A stretch of 64,000 bases of DNA, from the NCBI GenBank assembly GCA_028554755.1, contig JAPTOF010000001.1:7236501-7300500 (forward strand), read 5' to 3'. Each line of letters begins with the position of its first letter. Position 1 is the first letter of the stretch. This DNA is from Cordia subcordata. Its lineage: Eukaryota; Streptophyta; Magnoliopsida; Boraginales; Cordiaceae. Of the stretch, positions 1-14,500 are shown in pieces. The translations under genes were made by a program, and so were the position numbers. The notes under the pieces are model-generated. The model worked only from the letters and a program-made list of their open reading frames with translations. It did not search any database and was not told where the DNA came from.

Positions 1-29
1 TAAAAACCGGGTTTGAAGTCGGCAAATAA

Positions 30-296
30 TTGGGCTTTTATAGAGGCTGCATTGACGTCTGGAACTCCGCTGTCTGGGTTGACCCGAATTGCTTCTCTTC
101 TCGGGTCCAGAAAAGCATTGCCCAAATGGACGACTTGCTCCGAAAGTACCTGATATCCGACCTGAAAAACGAGTCCGGTACTGAGATCATAGACTCTTTG
201 AGGTTGAAGTTCAGATGTATTTGTGCAAGCTTGAATTTGAAGCTGGAGTACAATGGGGACCCCAAGGCTTCTGATGTTGAAAAGATTGAATTTTGA
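30..296 (+). CDS. possible C-terminal end of an unidentified gene (partial)
   Basis: An open frame ends at TGA 294-296 and is followed by AT-rich DNA that looks like a 3' UTR. Its last ~60 residues are rich in D, E, K and L and look protein-like. I recognise no family. The frame has a stop at 27-29, so the real exon must begin after it; an acceptor-like ATAG at 40-43 is one possibility. A second frame (4-153) is also open and looks equally protein-like for its first 48 codons, so frame choice is uncertain. The gene would continue to the left of the window. Confidence 0.35.
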   Translation: MGFYRGCIDVWNSAVWVDPNCFSSRVQKSIAQMDDLLRKYLISDLKNESGTEIIDSLRLKFRCICASLNLKLEYNGDPKASDVEKIEF

Positions 297-2515
297 AAAT
301 GGTTTGTTGTGTTTTAGTTTCACGTTTGATTTGTTCTGTATAATTGGGCTGGAGCAAAATTGATTTTTTGTCGCGTAGATTTTTTTAATTATTTCCTCTG
401 TAGAGACCAGAGAGAGAGGTCTTGTAAAACAGCTCACAATTTCCATGATCATGTATTTTTTTTTTTTTATGAAATTGTTTACAATTTTTCATTGGTTGAT
501 CACCACAAGTTTACAGAGAAGTAATCTCCATCTTTGAGCGCGCACGGGAATTTTTTCTATCTAGATTAATTTTTGTTGGTTTAAATTATCCTCACTTTTC
601 CAACAAAAATTTTCACAACGTGAAACTTTGAGCCAACAAAAATTAATCTCAAAAAAAAAATTGTGATTATAGTTAAAGATAGCAGATGGAATGAAGCACC
701 TTTAATGGACTATAAGATAACCATGAGAAATTTTTGAAAGCATAAAAAAGTTTAATACACTCTTAATGGATCCCAATTCACAAAAGGTCCGTAACAATTT
801 ATCCAAATATCTATAGTTGATGCTAGTGGCTCCGAGACCTAGTATTTGATTCCAACAGCCCCGAACGAATTTAGTTAGGTGGCTAAAATGTGAAGAGCGC
901 TCCAACTTCAGAGTCGAGAAACATGCAATCTAGTATTTGATTTTAGAAAGTTAAACAAGAAAACCAATGACAAAGTGTATTATTGAGCAGTATTATTAGC
1001 TTTAAATTTCCACTATAATTAATAATGTACAGTACATGGCATTTATCATCCAAAAAGGGTTGATACAGCTTATTCCCAGTGAAGACTACAATTTTCACTA
1101 GTCTTACAAAAAGGAAATTCTTAAAACATCCATGTATTATGAGGTTAGTTTAGTAATTGAATCATTACGATTGTTAATAAAATTTCACTTGTACTAAAAG
1201 TCCAAGAGTATAGAAGTAATACTCTCGCAACCAAATTGAAATGGACAGTTTCTTCAAATAATTATATGAAGAAAAAAGCTCATTACAACAGGGAAAGAAT
1301 AAAAAATCTATTGAAGAAGATGGGCAATCTACCATGTCGGATTGTTGAATGCAATGAGATGTGTCTGAACCCATTGTGGTTCCATCCCTATACACCAACC
1401 AAACGTAATAATATTATTCGAGAAATGATATTTTCTCCCTACTGGACATGTTTTTGCTTTAGCTGCACGCTGCCCATGTGATTATTATCTCTCACTTGTG
1501 GATCACGGCCCCAGAAAATTAAAACAAAAAATAAAACACAGAAAATAAAAAGAAAAATACGAGGGACACCCTCTTCCTTCCGGCCCGAGCCGCGGGCGTC
1601 TCAAAATTTCCACTACTTTTTATTGTGAATTAACGGAATGGATCGATGTTATAGTAACTTGCCAACATTAAGAAGCATGTGTGCTACTTTTATATCGTTA
1701 GGACTAATTTTGAGGGAATCCGGCAACCGAAAATGTAATCTTTTTCTCATCTTATGTCTATGCAGAAAAATACAAGTGTGTTGTAAATGATATAAATTCA
1801 AGAATAAAGTTAAAAGCTATTTTCAATACATTAAATGGTATGCAAGAAGTTATAGCTTATAACATGTACATTTTGAAGAAGAAAAGCTATCACCTTGTAA
1901 AAAGAGAGATTTGTTGAAAAATATTACAAGCTAAACATGCATCAAATGATATAAAAAAAAATTTAACACTATAGTCATCTTATATTTAATGATTATTTAT
2001 TAATTTATCTTTAAATTTTTCTATAAATAGTACGACTTGAAATGAGCATTGAGGTTCAATATAAGAAGCAATAAAACAATATATTTTGTGGAAATAAAAT
2101 AAAATTTAGCTCTTTTTATATTTTTCTCCTTATATTTTTCTCTTTTTCATTATTATTTTATAACAACGTGCATATACAATGACCTTCGCGCTCCTTACTT
2201 GTTCCTCGTTGTATATTTTCTATTAAATTACAAAAAGCAGCTTCCGTCAAATTTAAATGTGCATCACATGTTACATATTATTGAAGTCCAATCATTATAA
2301 TATCTTTGAAAAAAAAAAAAAAAGAAGATAAAATCATTATACCCCTCACCAACCCCAGACACCCGTTTTTTTTAAAGAAAAAAAAAGGGTAATTCAATAT
2401 TCAAGAATCACCACTGGTTCATTTATACACTACACTTTCCATTTTCTTTCTCTTTCTTTTTTCTTTTTCTTTTTCTTTTATTTTCTCCTATTTTTCGCAC
2501 CTCACTAAAAAGGCA
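297..2515. other. spacer upstream of PAA2
   Basis: AT-rich spacer with no coding sequence I can support. The small open frames here lack recognisable motifs and look like chance. The last ~80 bases before the PAA2 start are a pyrimidine-rich leader (separate entry). Short A runs occur near 2309 and 2380. Confidence 0.6.
2437..2515 (+). promoter_or_regulatory. CT-rich leader just upstream of the PAA2 start codon
   Basis: A run of C/T-rich sequence (repeated TTTCTTT and TTTTCTTT words) ends about 20 bases before ATG 2516. Pyrimidine-rich leaders are common in plant 5' UTRs, so this is probably transcribed leader. The start context is AAGGCAATGTCG, with A at -1 and G at +6 but no purine at -3... 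the -3 base is G, which is acceptable for plants. A TATA-like TTTATACAC lies near 2420. The transcription start cannot be placed from sequence alone. Confidence 0.35.
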
Positions 2516-5500
2516 ATGTCGACGTCGATTGATCTCCTCCGCTTCTCTCTCGCTTCACAGCCTAAATTCTTCACCGGTACGCTTCCGGAACGGCACCGTC
2601 TTGGAACCGGCGGGAAGTTTCAGCTACTTTTGAATAAACCACTAGGAATTAATGATTGTAAATATAAATGTAGAAACAAGAATCTTATTTCAGCTAAAGC
2701 CGTTGACTTCAAGTCTCCGTCTCCAACTCCTTCGCCGGAGCTCGGAGGTCAACGGGGAGATGAGAAGCCAACCGTGTTGCTGGACGTCACGGGAATGATG
2801 TGCGGCGCGTGCGTGTCACGCGTCAAGTCGATCCTCTCCGCGGACGAGCGCGTGGAGTCCGTCGTGGTCAACATGTTGACGGAGACCGCGGCGATCGAAC
2901 TGAAGGAGGAGGACGCTGCGGCGGCGGAGGAGATGGCGGAGAAGCTCACGGCGTGCGGATTCCCGACGAAGAAGAGAGAGTCGGGGCTCGGAATCGGGGA
3001 GAAGGTGAGGAAGTGGAAGGAGTCCGTGGAGAAGAAGAAGCAAATGCTGGCTGAGAGTCGAAATCGCGTGGCGTTCGCTTGGACGCTGGTGGCGTTGTGC
3101 TGTGGGGCCCACGCTTCGCATATTCTGCACTCTCTCGGCATCCATGTTGGCCACGGTAATAATGCAAAACTTGAACTTATACTTTGTGTTTTTTTGGAGC
3201 TGTACCTTGGCCGCATTTAGTTCACTTTCATGTTTCTGGAGTTGAATTTTAATATAGAATTTGGTTCTGTAGTTGCAGAATGTGATTATGAAGCATAGTG
3301 TAAAAACAAGCGTGGTTGTACTTTGTGCTTAAGTGATTGTTCCTTCTACTCGCATTTCTGTTATTTAGGTCTTTTCTCGTGGTGATTAACTGATTATGAA
3401 ACTTTGTGGATCTTTGAAGTTGTGGAGCACAGTATAGCCTCTGAAAGCATACTGTAAAATATGCTTAGCTGTATGTTATGCTTTAGTAAATTGTACCTGG
3501 CTCTAAGTTTCAGTAGTTAGCTCAGCCGCAATGGTAGTGTTGGAACTATAGGATATTTGGAGAAAATTGAAATTACCTTTGGATAAAATAAGTGCTTTTA
3601 ATAATTGCTTTTAATTGCAAACCATGGTATGAATCTGGAAAGCAGAATGTACAATGTGCTTAGTTTTGTTTTCTGCTTTGGAAATGGTACTTTGCTCTGG
3701 CACTGGGTGATCTGCTTAGTTGATTTTCCTTGGTTAGAAATAAAGGCAGTCTTGTTTTGGTAAAGTAAAAAAGCAATTATGATTGCAACTGAATTTGAAT
3801 TATGCTGGTTTCATTGTTATTAGTTTATCATTCATTCATTAATTTGATTCAGGATCAGTTCCGGATATCCTGCATAATTCATATGTGAAGGGTGGATTGG
3901 CCTTAGGGGCTCTTTTGGGACCTGGACAAGGTTTGTTTGAGCACTATTCCCTTTGCTTTTTGCTATTTGTTGATATTAAGATTTAGTTTACTATTAATGC
4001 ATATTGAGTTTTGTTAAATAGTTAATTGAGACCTCTATTTAACAAATGTTGCAGACTTGCTTCTTGATGGGTTAAGGGCTTTTAGGAAGGGGTCACCTAA
4101 TATGAACTCCCTTGTTGGCTTTGGATCCCTTGCCGCTTTTGCCATAAGTGCAGTAAGTGTACTCGCCTTGTGGTGATTTCTGTGTCACAGCGTGAAATTC
4201 TTAACTATTGGCACTATTCTTTTGTTTCTTCACAGGTCTCACTTCTTTACCCTGAACTTCAATGGAATGCTTCATTTTTTGATGAACCGGTATGTTTCCA
4301 ACACAATTTTTGTTGACTCCAACTTAATCTTCTTCGCTTGTGCTTCTGGCATGTCTTGCTTGAACTTCTGATTTTACTTTCACTAAAATAGTGGAAGGCT
4401 CGTCACTTGTAAAACTTCCGTCCCACAGAAATAGGCTTATTTCCATTTTCACATAATTTGAGAAGAAACAGTTAAACTAAGCTATTAGTTTTGCTCAGTC
4501 TTTTTCTAATATACCTTCCATGAATATTAGATGATTCATGTTAGTTTGTTCCAACTACAATTAATTAATAACATATATTTGTTGATAAAGATGCACATTA
4601 AATAGGGGCATATAAGGAATCAGTAAGTTAACTACCTTTCAAAAGTGGAAATGGGACTACAATTTTGGGACAAGGAAGGGATATAAGCATATCGTTATGG
4701 GATGGAGGTGTTTAATTGTTTAATTTGTTTGGGAACTTTGAGTTTTATGTTGAGACCCTTTTTCTCCTCAAAAAGGAAAAAATTCAAAAAAATGTATAGT
4801 TTAAGACTATATTAGTCGGACTTCTTTGTTGGAGAAAAAGTACCTGTGTCGACACTTGACACTTGGACTCTGACTCTTGGACACATATTCCACATGGAAT
4901 AGGGACTCAACACTTGGGCTCTTCTTTTTATTATCTTTTCCCTATTCTCCCTCTTCTTTTTTATTATCACATATGAGTTTAAATTTCAATTATGATAATT
5001 GAGGTTATAGAGGGATGTTGTGGCCCTGTATCCAAATCCAAAGTCAACACATGTATTGACTAAGTCTGAGAATTTTGACAATTTCTGTGTCTAACACTTG
5101 GATTCCTGTCCATATTGGACACTCATAAGGCTGGTCTCCTCTCATAAATCATAATTACATATCTGAAATTCTTTTTCTATCTTCAGCTTTATTTATTATT
5201 CCGCATATATGAAGTCCTTGGCAGAGATGGTTTCTGGTTTGATGTCTCTGTCATCAAGCTTATAAATAAGTTTCCTTTAACTTTGATCCATATTTGCACT
5301 CATTAAAGTGTTGATCAATCATAAAGCATTTTGATTGGTTTAATTGAAGGGACCTAAGGCAACTAGCTTAGCTAGCATTCCTGAAAGAATTTTCGACATC
5401 TAGTCTGTTCATAACAATATCTATAAAGCAAGAGGTAAAGTTTCTTCCTCATGTAGTGGTCACCTCATTGGCCAACACCCCCAACCCCCCCCCCTCCCCC

Positions 5501-8500
5501 CCAAAAAAAAAAGCACGCAATTTTGTTGCTTGGATGTCCAAACTAAATTCTTTCTTTGTCTATATGAGCCTCATTCAGAACTAAATACTTATGCTGAACT
5601 TATAATAAACTTAAGATAATGTTCAAGAGGCATTTCCCGTTAGCATCTTACAGAAGGTTGTTTTGGGATTTTCCATCCCTTTAAAGTTTAGTCATCATTA
5701 CAGCTCCTTGGCAATGTAATCATTTTTAAGGAATCACATATCCTTCCTTATATGCTAAATAATATGTACTGCAAATCTTGTTCCCAACTGATTAGTGTAA
5801 CAGTTCTACACTTGTCTAACCAAGCAGACATTATTTCTGTTCTCATTATTAATACACCATCCTGTTCCTAGTAAGTCAGCTGGTAGAGGTTTATTAAGCA
5901 CTAAGATTGTTCTAAAGAGGCAGTATATTTATTAAAATGAGCTTTATTTCCTCTTATATGCCATTTGCATCTTCCTATCAGTTATCAGTTGACACTAAAG
6001 CAGTTATCTATTGATTAGTAATTCATTTTTGTTCAGTATGCAGGTCATGCTTCTTGGTTTCGTACTACTGGGACGTTCTCTGGAAGAAAGGGCACGGCTT
6101 AAGGCTTCTAGTGACATGAATGAGCTGTTGGTAAGTTATAAGTTCCATAACCCAAGGGATAGAAGATGATTGTGTATTGGTCTTTTTGCTGAGAGTTAAA
6201 AGCTTCATAAATACATCTTATGTCTCTTAAGGATAATTCTTCCTTGAAAAAGCTTTTTATCATGCCATTATAATATGCACATGATAGTTATTAAATATAT
6301 CAAATTTGGAAATGTTATCTTCTTTGTGAAATGGATATTTCTTTATACAATTTAAAACTGAATCTCTAAGAGCATAAAAACTGAACAAGAAATTTTGAAG
6401 GCAGATAAGATCTAGCTTTGTTATACAATGTAAAAATTGCTAGAAGAGTTTCAAATGTGAACATGATCTAGCGTAAAGACTTATGGTAGCTAGTCTTATA
6501 TATTACTATATGTTACAAAGCTCTTAACTTGAATGTGATTACTGTTTGTGTACCCTTCCTGATGTAGTAGTTATTGGATTGTATCTGCAGTCACTTATAT
6601 CTACCAAATCAAGACTTGTGATTACTCCCGCTGGAACTGATCCAGCTGATGATGGGGTACTTTGCTCTGATTCTATCTGCATTGAAGTACTCACTGATAA
6701 TATTCGAGTTGGAGACTCAGTTCTGGTTTTGCCTGGAGAAACAATTCCTGTTGATGTGAGTAACTTCATTTGTTCTTTGAGTTCCCCACTGATAACATTC
6801 GAATTGGATGTTGCTGCTTGATTAACTATATAACTAGCAAACCTTTTTACTGATTTATTTTTTCCTTTAGTTACATTAATATATACTATAAGTAGAAGTG
6901 GGTAGTACAGTACATGATTTCAGGATTTTTTTCATTTTAGCATGGATGACTTGACCAGGTCTTCTTGTATGAATGAGTTGATATCTGACATTTGACATTG
7001 TGAGTGCAAAATTGAACTGTATCCACAGGGAAGAGTTCTAGCAGGTCGAAGTGTTGTGGACGAATCCATGCTAACCGGAGAATCTCTTCCTGTATTTAAG
7101 GACAAAGGCCTTTCGGTTTCAGCTGGAACAATAAACTGGGTATGATCTTCTGTTGCATTTCAGACATCTTTTCCAAGGCCAAATTGATTATGAAATCCTC
7201 AAGTCGGCCTTGGAAATGGAATTATCATTTTAAACACTTGAAGTATGCATGAAGCATGCTAAAGTATTTAACGTTGTGGAATGTGGATGGCCATTTTTCT
7301 TCAATTGAGATTTGAGTGCAGTAACGACAGGTCAGGACATCTTAGCTTTAGACAGATGAAACTAAGCAGTAGGATATCTTTGTCAATATCCACAAGATAG
7401 AACACAGCTGATATGAAGTTAATGGATTCTTTTCTATGTCTTGCACACTATGCCCACAAACCATACACACACTGGGCCTGAGAGAGAGCCTGCACCGACT
7501 CTTTTCTATTATTCTTTTACTTTTAATTCATGGATTACTTATCTGTGTGTCAGGATGGCCCTTTAAGGATAGAGGCGTCTTCCACTGGCTCCGACTCAAC
7601 AATATCCAAGATTGTTAACATGGTTAGTATTGTTTCATTTATTCATATTCTTCTGCAGTTCACAGCAATCATTAACTTGACTCAACAGATGAGCATATGC
7701 AATAGTGTTACCTGCATATGATTTGTTGAAGTACTGCAGTGCAGTGAACCACGATGGGTTGCTAGCTTGGAAAATGTGTTTTGGAATGGATAGGCATTCT
7801 TAAATCTGCGTCAGTTGGCCTTAAATTTTACTGATAGAGCATGCTCTCTGTAATTCAATTAGCTTTGGGAAGATGAGAGAGATAAAGAAGGGCTGGCTCC
7901 GATAATCTGGGATGAATTATCAGTCTGTTAATAATATTGTAAACATTATACAAAGAGAAAGCAAAACCCTTCACTCAGCTCCTGGACACTTGTGCAAAAT
8001 ATGTCATGGCCCAGTTACCACAATTTCTGCAATTTTCTGTCTCTACACTTCTTCCATCCAGATTGTATACCCCACTACCTAATTTGTGTGATTGTTTTAT
8101 AGAAGAGTTGTGGATGTGTATTACTTTAAGAAAAGATGGGCCGCAATGCTATTTGATTTCAAACCAAGTTTATATAGGGTATTACTTTTTGATTTTTCAA
8201 CCATTTTTTATAGGGGACTCGTGGGCGCAAGATAATGAATTTTCTGTAGTTTAATATTTTGAAAGATGGTAAGATTTCTATGTTTGGTAAGTTAACATTC
8301 AATTTCAGACAGTGAGTGTAGATTGTTGTTGGCTAGCAGCAAATGATATGGGATGCTGCAAAGTGTGACAAGTTGCAACTGCTTGTGGACCTTATTACTT
8401 ATGACACTTCTGATTTTAAAATTGACCACACTCCTTACATGCTTACAAGCGAATTGTGGTCGTCCATCGAACATCCTAAAAGGTAACATTTATTTGTGCT

Positions 8501-11500
8501 TTTCAGGTGGAGGACGCTCAAGGCCGCGAAGCACCTATTCAGAGGCTCGCTGATTCAATTGCTGGACCTTTTGTGTATACTGTAATGACCTTGTCAGCAG
8601 CGACATTTGCTTTTTGGTAGGCATTTGAATCTTTATTTTGCTCTTACTTGAACCAATCACTAATCTTCTAAAGAGACGAAGATATGTTTCAACCTAAATT
8701 ATTTGTGTTCCCTATTAGTCAAATGCTTTTCTCTGAACTGTCATTGGTGAAGTCTTAATCTGTGATCTGTGTACGTCAGGGAATGCTGCTTCCACGTTCA
8801 GCATTTGTTCGGACGAGAGCTGAAATATATTCGCTTCCAAGCAATCTCTTGTAGTGCTCTGGGCTTATTATCTATGCACTAGACAGTTAAAACTAAATTC
8901 AAATTATTTGACAATACAATTTGAAGTATTAAATGACCCTCATCTAAAAGATTAAGCTATTGAAGAAGGTTTTGTTATATTTATTTCTTTATTTTCTCCA
9001 ACACACTCCTTCACGTGTAGGCTAGATGGTATTTGATTGAGCTTTAACGTAATTTTACTAATGGCTGGCAACGAGACTTGGACCCATGATCCAGACTCTA
9101 AAATCATATTAAATGATCGCCTCATCTAAAAAGTTTAAGCTATTAGAGAGGGATTTGTTATACTTATTGTCTCCAACATGAAGCTCCTGAACTGCCTATA
9201 CTATTGAATCATAGCAGAACTTACTATATCGATTTTAAACCATGGAGTCAGTTATGGCAATTGGTGTCAACTTAATTCTGCATCATCATTTCTTCAGAGA
9301 ATTTTCATCACTCAACTTAGTTCTTGTCTGAAGTTTTCATCTTTTCCTCAAATGTCTGGTTGCAGTCGCCACTACATCAAGATATCTCTCCTGTCATTTT
9401 AAACTATACAGTACAGAATTCAAACCTAGCATATCATTTTTAATTTAATTATTTTGTTAGATTTAGTAATGATGTGGCATATTTTTCCTGGCTAGCACAT
9501 TATATTTTCAAATTAGTGTTCTACCCTCTTCAGGAAGATTTTGTGGTCAATTTGCCCATCTAGAAAAAACTATTTTTGGGTTAGGTCTTATATGTCTTAT
9601 AATAATTGTCTGTTATGACATTTGTGTGATGACCCTACTTTTGTTATGACTTTTGTGTGATGACCCTACTTTTGATATGACTTATAGCTTTTTCTGCCTG
9701 ATGTTCTGCATTATTTCCTGTTTAGGTATTACATCGGAACAAATGTCTTTCCAGATGTTTTGCTGAATGATATTGCTGGGCCAGATGGAAATCCTTTGCT
9801 TCTGAGCTTAAAGCTTGCTGTGGATGTCTTGGTGAGTTACAATGAAGAGATGAATCGTTAATGATGACATCTTCAGTACTTGCATGTACTGGGAATTTAA
9901 ATTTCTTTCAAGTTCATGTGCTGGGTGGCCATACCAGTAATTTTGCTCTTATGCCTATGTCTGATTGTCTTTTATGATAATACACTAGGATGGTAATGAC
10001 AGTATAATTATTGTATGTTTGATCAAATCAAGGACTGCTAGAGATCATAAGCTTTGGTCCCAAATGGCCTGGTATTGCAGCTAGTTATTCATTTATGCTC
10101 CCTGCTATGCCTTGTTTTTGTGAAAAGAGGCTTCTTGAGTATGCGCTAAGAACACGATGTAACGTCCTCTCAACATTTGACTGTACCTCATCTGTCTGGG
10201 CCTAATTTAATTCTCACAAATATCCTGTACACTTATCTATGTTGATTGAAGATCTCTGCTGCTCTATTTCTGATCTTCTTACTAGCTACAAGTGAAAATC
10301 AATAAGATCTTTTACCTTCAAATAATCAAAATTCAGAATACAGTAGAGTTCGCATCAGTACTGCTATAAATTATCTACACAAAGCAACTTTTTTGAAGTT
10401 CAATTAACCTGCTTAAAGGATCTAGATAAAGCAACTTTTTGTGAAGTTAAACTAACACCTTTGAGTCAACTAGTAGTCCTAGCTGCATGTACAATGGTGT
10501 AAGTCATTCTCTCAAAGATGGAAGTGCTTACACGCTTAAGCTGTGATATCTATCGCATTATACTAATGTTGTTTCTGATGTCAGGTGGTCTCCTGTCCAT
10601 GTGCTCTTGGCCTTGCCACGCCAACTGCAATTTTGGTTGGCACTTCCCGCGGTATGCTGTTAAATTTGCTTGCATGTAATATTGTCATATTACTTCTTTT
10701 ATTAGCGATTATGCTTAACTTTTGCCTCTTGGCTTGCTCCCTCACAAATTCAAATGAAATATTTAAAATTTAAATCACTCTGATTTACACTTGGTTTAGC
10801 TTCTTTGTTAAAATTGTTGGAATGGTATGTTCATCTGTCTGTGATGATTGTATCATGCTAGTTTAATGTTCAACTTTTGTCTTATTTACACCTGAGTAGG
10901 AGCGAAGCAGGGGCTTCTAATTAGAGGAGGAGATGTATTGGAACGCTTGGCGGGCATTAACTATATCATGCTGGACAAAGTATGTTGCCCGTTTCCAAGA
11001 GTTCTGTTTTATTTTGTCAGTTTAATGCTCTCAGACAAGTAGGACATGAAATCTGTAACTACAAACCTATTGACCCCCAACTTTTTCTCTAATATTAGAC
11101 AGGAACTCTAACTGAAGGAAAACCTTCTGTCTCTGCTGTTGCATCCTTGGCTCATGAAGAATCGGAGATCCTTCGGGTAGCTGCTGCAGTGGAGAAGACA
11201 GCTTCACATCCTATTGCAAAGGCTATTATCACCAAAGCAGAATCTCTGAACTTGGATATCCCTACTACACGGGGACAATTAACTGAACCAGGTGCAGGAA
11301 CCTTAGCAGAAGTAGATGGGCTGATAGTTGCAGTTGGGTCTCTGAAATGGGTATATGAGCGTTTCCAGCAAAAAACCAACCTGTCTGATCTGGAGACTCT
11401 GGAGCAGTCTGTGATGCACCAGTCATCAATGAGTAGTTCATCATCAAATTGTTCAAGAACAGTTGTCTATGTTGGTAGGGAAGGAGAGGGAATCATTGGT

Positions 11501-14500
11501 GCCATTGCAATATCTGATAATCTACGCCAAGATGCTGAATCTACAATAAGCAGGTACTGCTCTACCCTGAAAATAAAATACTACTGAAACTTCTATGACT
11601 AACTGAATCTATGGCAAAATGTTGAATCTTCGATAGATACTACTGCTGTGCTTCGAGACAAAAGTTAAAAAGATACTGCTGTCCTTCGAGACTGTTAAGT
11701 ATGAGTTAGGTAGTATATTATTATAATAAGTCTCTCTTTCACATCGAAAGAGATATCATATTTTTTGGTTATCATAATATTATAAATAGAGTAGGCTAGT
11801 ACTCTAAAAGGTACGAAGCCTTTAAATCAGTCTCTTTATCTTTATGTCTCTTCCTTATTAACATGGTATTAGAGCCAACCCTAAACCTAAAATAATATAA
11901 CCCACTACAAAATACCACTACCAGCAGCTTCATTGTGGCTAGGCGACCTAGGAAGAGCCGGCGCCGGGCATGAATCTCTCTGGAAAAATCATATCAAAAC
12001 CCTAACCCTAGATGCCATCTCCGATTAGCTATCATCCGATCATTTTTCCTCAAATCTGAACCCACCAGTAGCTTTATCTTGCTGAGCCGACCTTGGACGT
12101 CTTTTTCCCGTCGCCGGCAGACTTGTCACGCGCCGCCACGCCGCCGCCACGCCGAAGCTCCGGCTAGCCACCATCTCCAACCAGAATGATCGCGCCAGTC
12201 TGCCCATCTCTGCTGTCTGGTTGGTTTCGCAAAATTTTTGCTTGATCATGCTTATTTATGATCAACAGGATTGTTGAGTTTTAAACCAAAAAAAAAAAAT
12301 GCAGAATTAATTTTCTTCTGATCTCTTCATTATTACCTTAGCCTGTGAGAGTGTCATTGTTATAGTGTAGGTTGCTGCACATTTAATTCAGTTTTTTGGT
12401 TATCATGGAATCTACTTCTACTAAGAAAACAGAGACTCATGCTGAGTTCTCAAGAACTCAAGTTACTGCTACTTCATCAGTTGTTGTCCCCTCCTTTTCT
12501 GGTACTCCTACTGTCACTACAATTAAATTGAATGGCAAAAATTATTCGTCATGGTCTGTGGCTGTCAACATTTGGTTTCTTGGGCAAGGATTAGAAGACC
12601 ATCTACCCTCTGATTGTCCGTCTGATTTATCTACGGCTGACTCTCGTACCTGGCGTTGTGTCAATGCCCAGTTGGTGAGTTTGCTCTGGCAATCCATGAA
12701 AGATTCCATTCAAACATGCTTTCGGAATTGCCAAACCTGTAAATCTATCTGGACTTCTGTTAAAGTACGATATTCTCATCAAGTTACTCGAGCGTTTGAT
12801 GTTGTGTCTGTTATGTTGTGGGCCCAGGCAGATATGAAATTGACAGATTATTACAGCCGGTTTTACAATTCCATGATTGAATTCCATGACCTTTTTCCGC
12901 TCAGTATTGACCCCACAGAGATAGCACAACAATGGGATAATTTGTGCTTGATCTTCTGGTTATACGGACTTCATCCTCAATATGATGTTGTATGTTCTCA
13001 ATTGCTATCTAGCTCTACCTTGCCAACTCTAGATGATGCTTATGCTCGAGTACAGCGTGCTCATTCTCACTCCTTGATTTCTAGTTCGCAAGATGATCAA
13101 TCTGCCTTGGTTGCTCCTACATCGACCCGTGATGATAACTTTGATCGTGGGGGTCGCGGTAGAGGTCGTGGTACTTCTGGACGCGGGGGGAGGGAGGTCG
13201 CTCAAATGGCCAGCGCCCTCGTAGTTACTGCAATAAACTTGGTCATGTTCGAGAGAATTGTTGGACTCTTCATGGTCGTCCTTCTCAGGTTGCCAATATA
13301 GTCCAGACAAATTCTGTCGAGTCTTCTGCTTCTGCAGCTCCTACTTCGGTGACTATTACAGGGGATGAATATTCCAAGTTCCTACAATATAAGGCATCTA
13401 AACAAGCTATGTATCCCGCTTCAACCGCCTCTTTTGCCCAGGCTAGCCCATCCACAGCTATTATGACGCATATTGTACCTGACCTTGGTCTTTGGATTCT
13501 TGATTCTGGTGCATCTAATCATATCTGCGGTAATGTTCGTTTACTCTCTAATTTTAAACCTGGTATGTTTTCACATGTCACACTTACAGATGGGTCGTCT
13601 ACCTCTGCTCGTGGAATTGGTATTGCCTATCCTACATCTAATCTTCCTCTCTCATCTGTTTTGTATCTTCTGAAATTCCCCTTCAACCTTTTATCTATTA
13701 GTCAGCTTACCAAACTACTTAACTGCTCTGTGACATTTACTGCAGACTCTGTGTCCATCCAGGATTTGAAGACCGACGCGAAGATTGGTACCGGGCGTGA
13801 GGAGCAAGGACTCTTACCATCTTGATGTTCCTCAATCTACCATGTGTTATTGCCCCCTCACCAGAACAAGTCCACTCTCGTCTTGGTCGTCCTTCCCTGC
13901 CTTATCTCAAGAAAATGGTTCCTAGTTTAGGATCAGTCAAAGAATTGTCTTGTGAGACCTGTCAGTTAGGCAAGCATAGTCGTAGTTCTTTCATTAATCG
14001 AGTCAATAAACGAGCTACTGCCCCCTTTGCTCTTGTTCATTCTGATATCTGGGGTCCATGTCGAACTACTTCCAAATCTGGATTTCGTTATTTTGTTACA
14101 TTTATTGATGATTATTCCTGTATGACATGGTTGTTTTTAATGAAAGAACGGTCTGAGGTGTTTTCTATTTTTACCAAGTTTTATATTGAAATTCACACGC
14201 AATTTGGGGTTTCTATTTAGGTTTTTCGCAGTGACAATGTGAAGGAATACTTTTCTTCTTCTTTTTCTTCATTTCTATCTTCTCATGGCATTCTTCACCA
14301 GTCATCTTGTTCGCATACTCCACAACAAAATGGGGTTGCTGAAAGGAAGAATCATCATCTCATTAAGACGGCTCGTACTCTTCTTCCCCATAGACATGTA
14401 CCTCTTCGTTTTTGGGATGATGCGGTCCTAAAATCGTGTTATCTTATCAACCGTATGCCATCCTCTGTGTTACATGATCAAATACCATTCTCTATTTTGT

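Noticed and set aside
2749..3216. Long open frame on the minus strand over PAA2 exon 1
   Set aside because: GC-rich exon 1 gives open frames in several directions; only the + frame shows the metal-binding motif and joins to the next exons.
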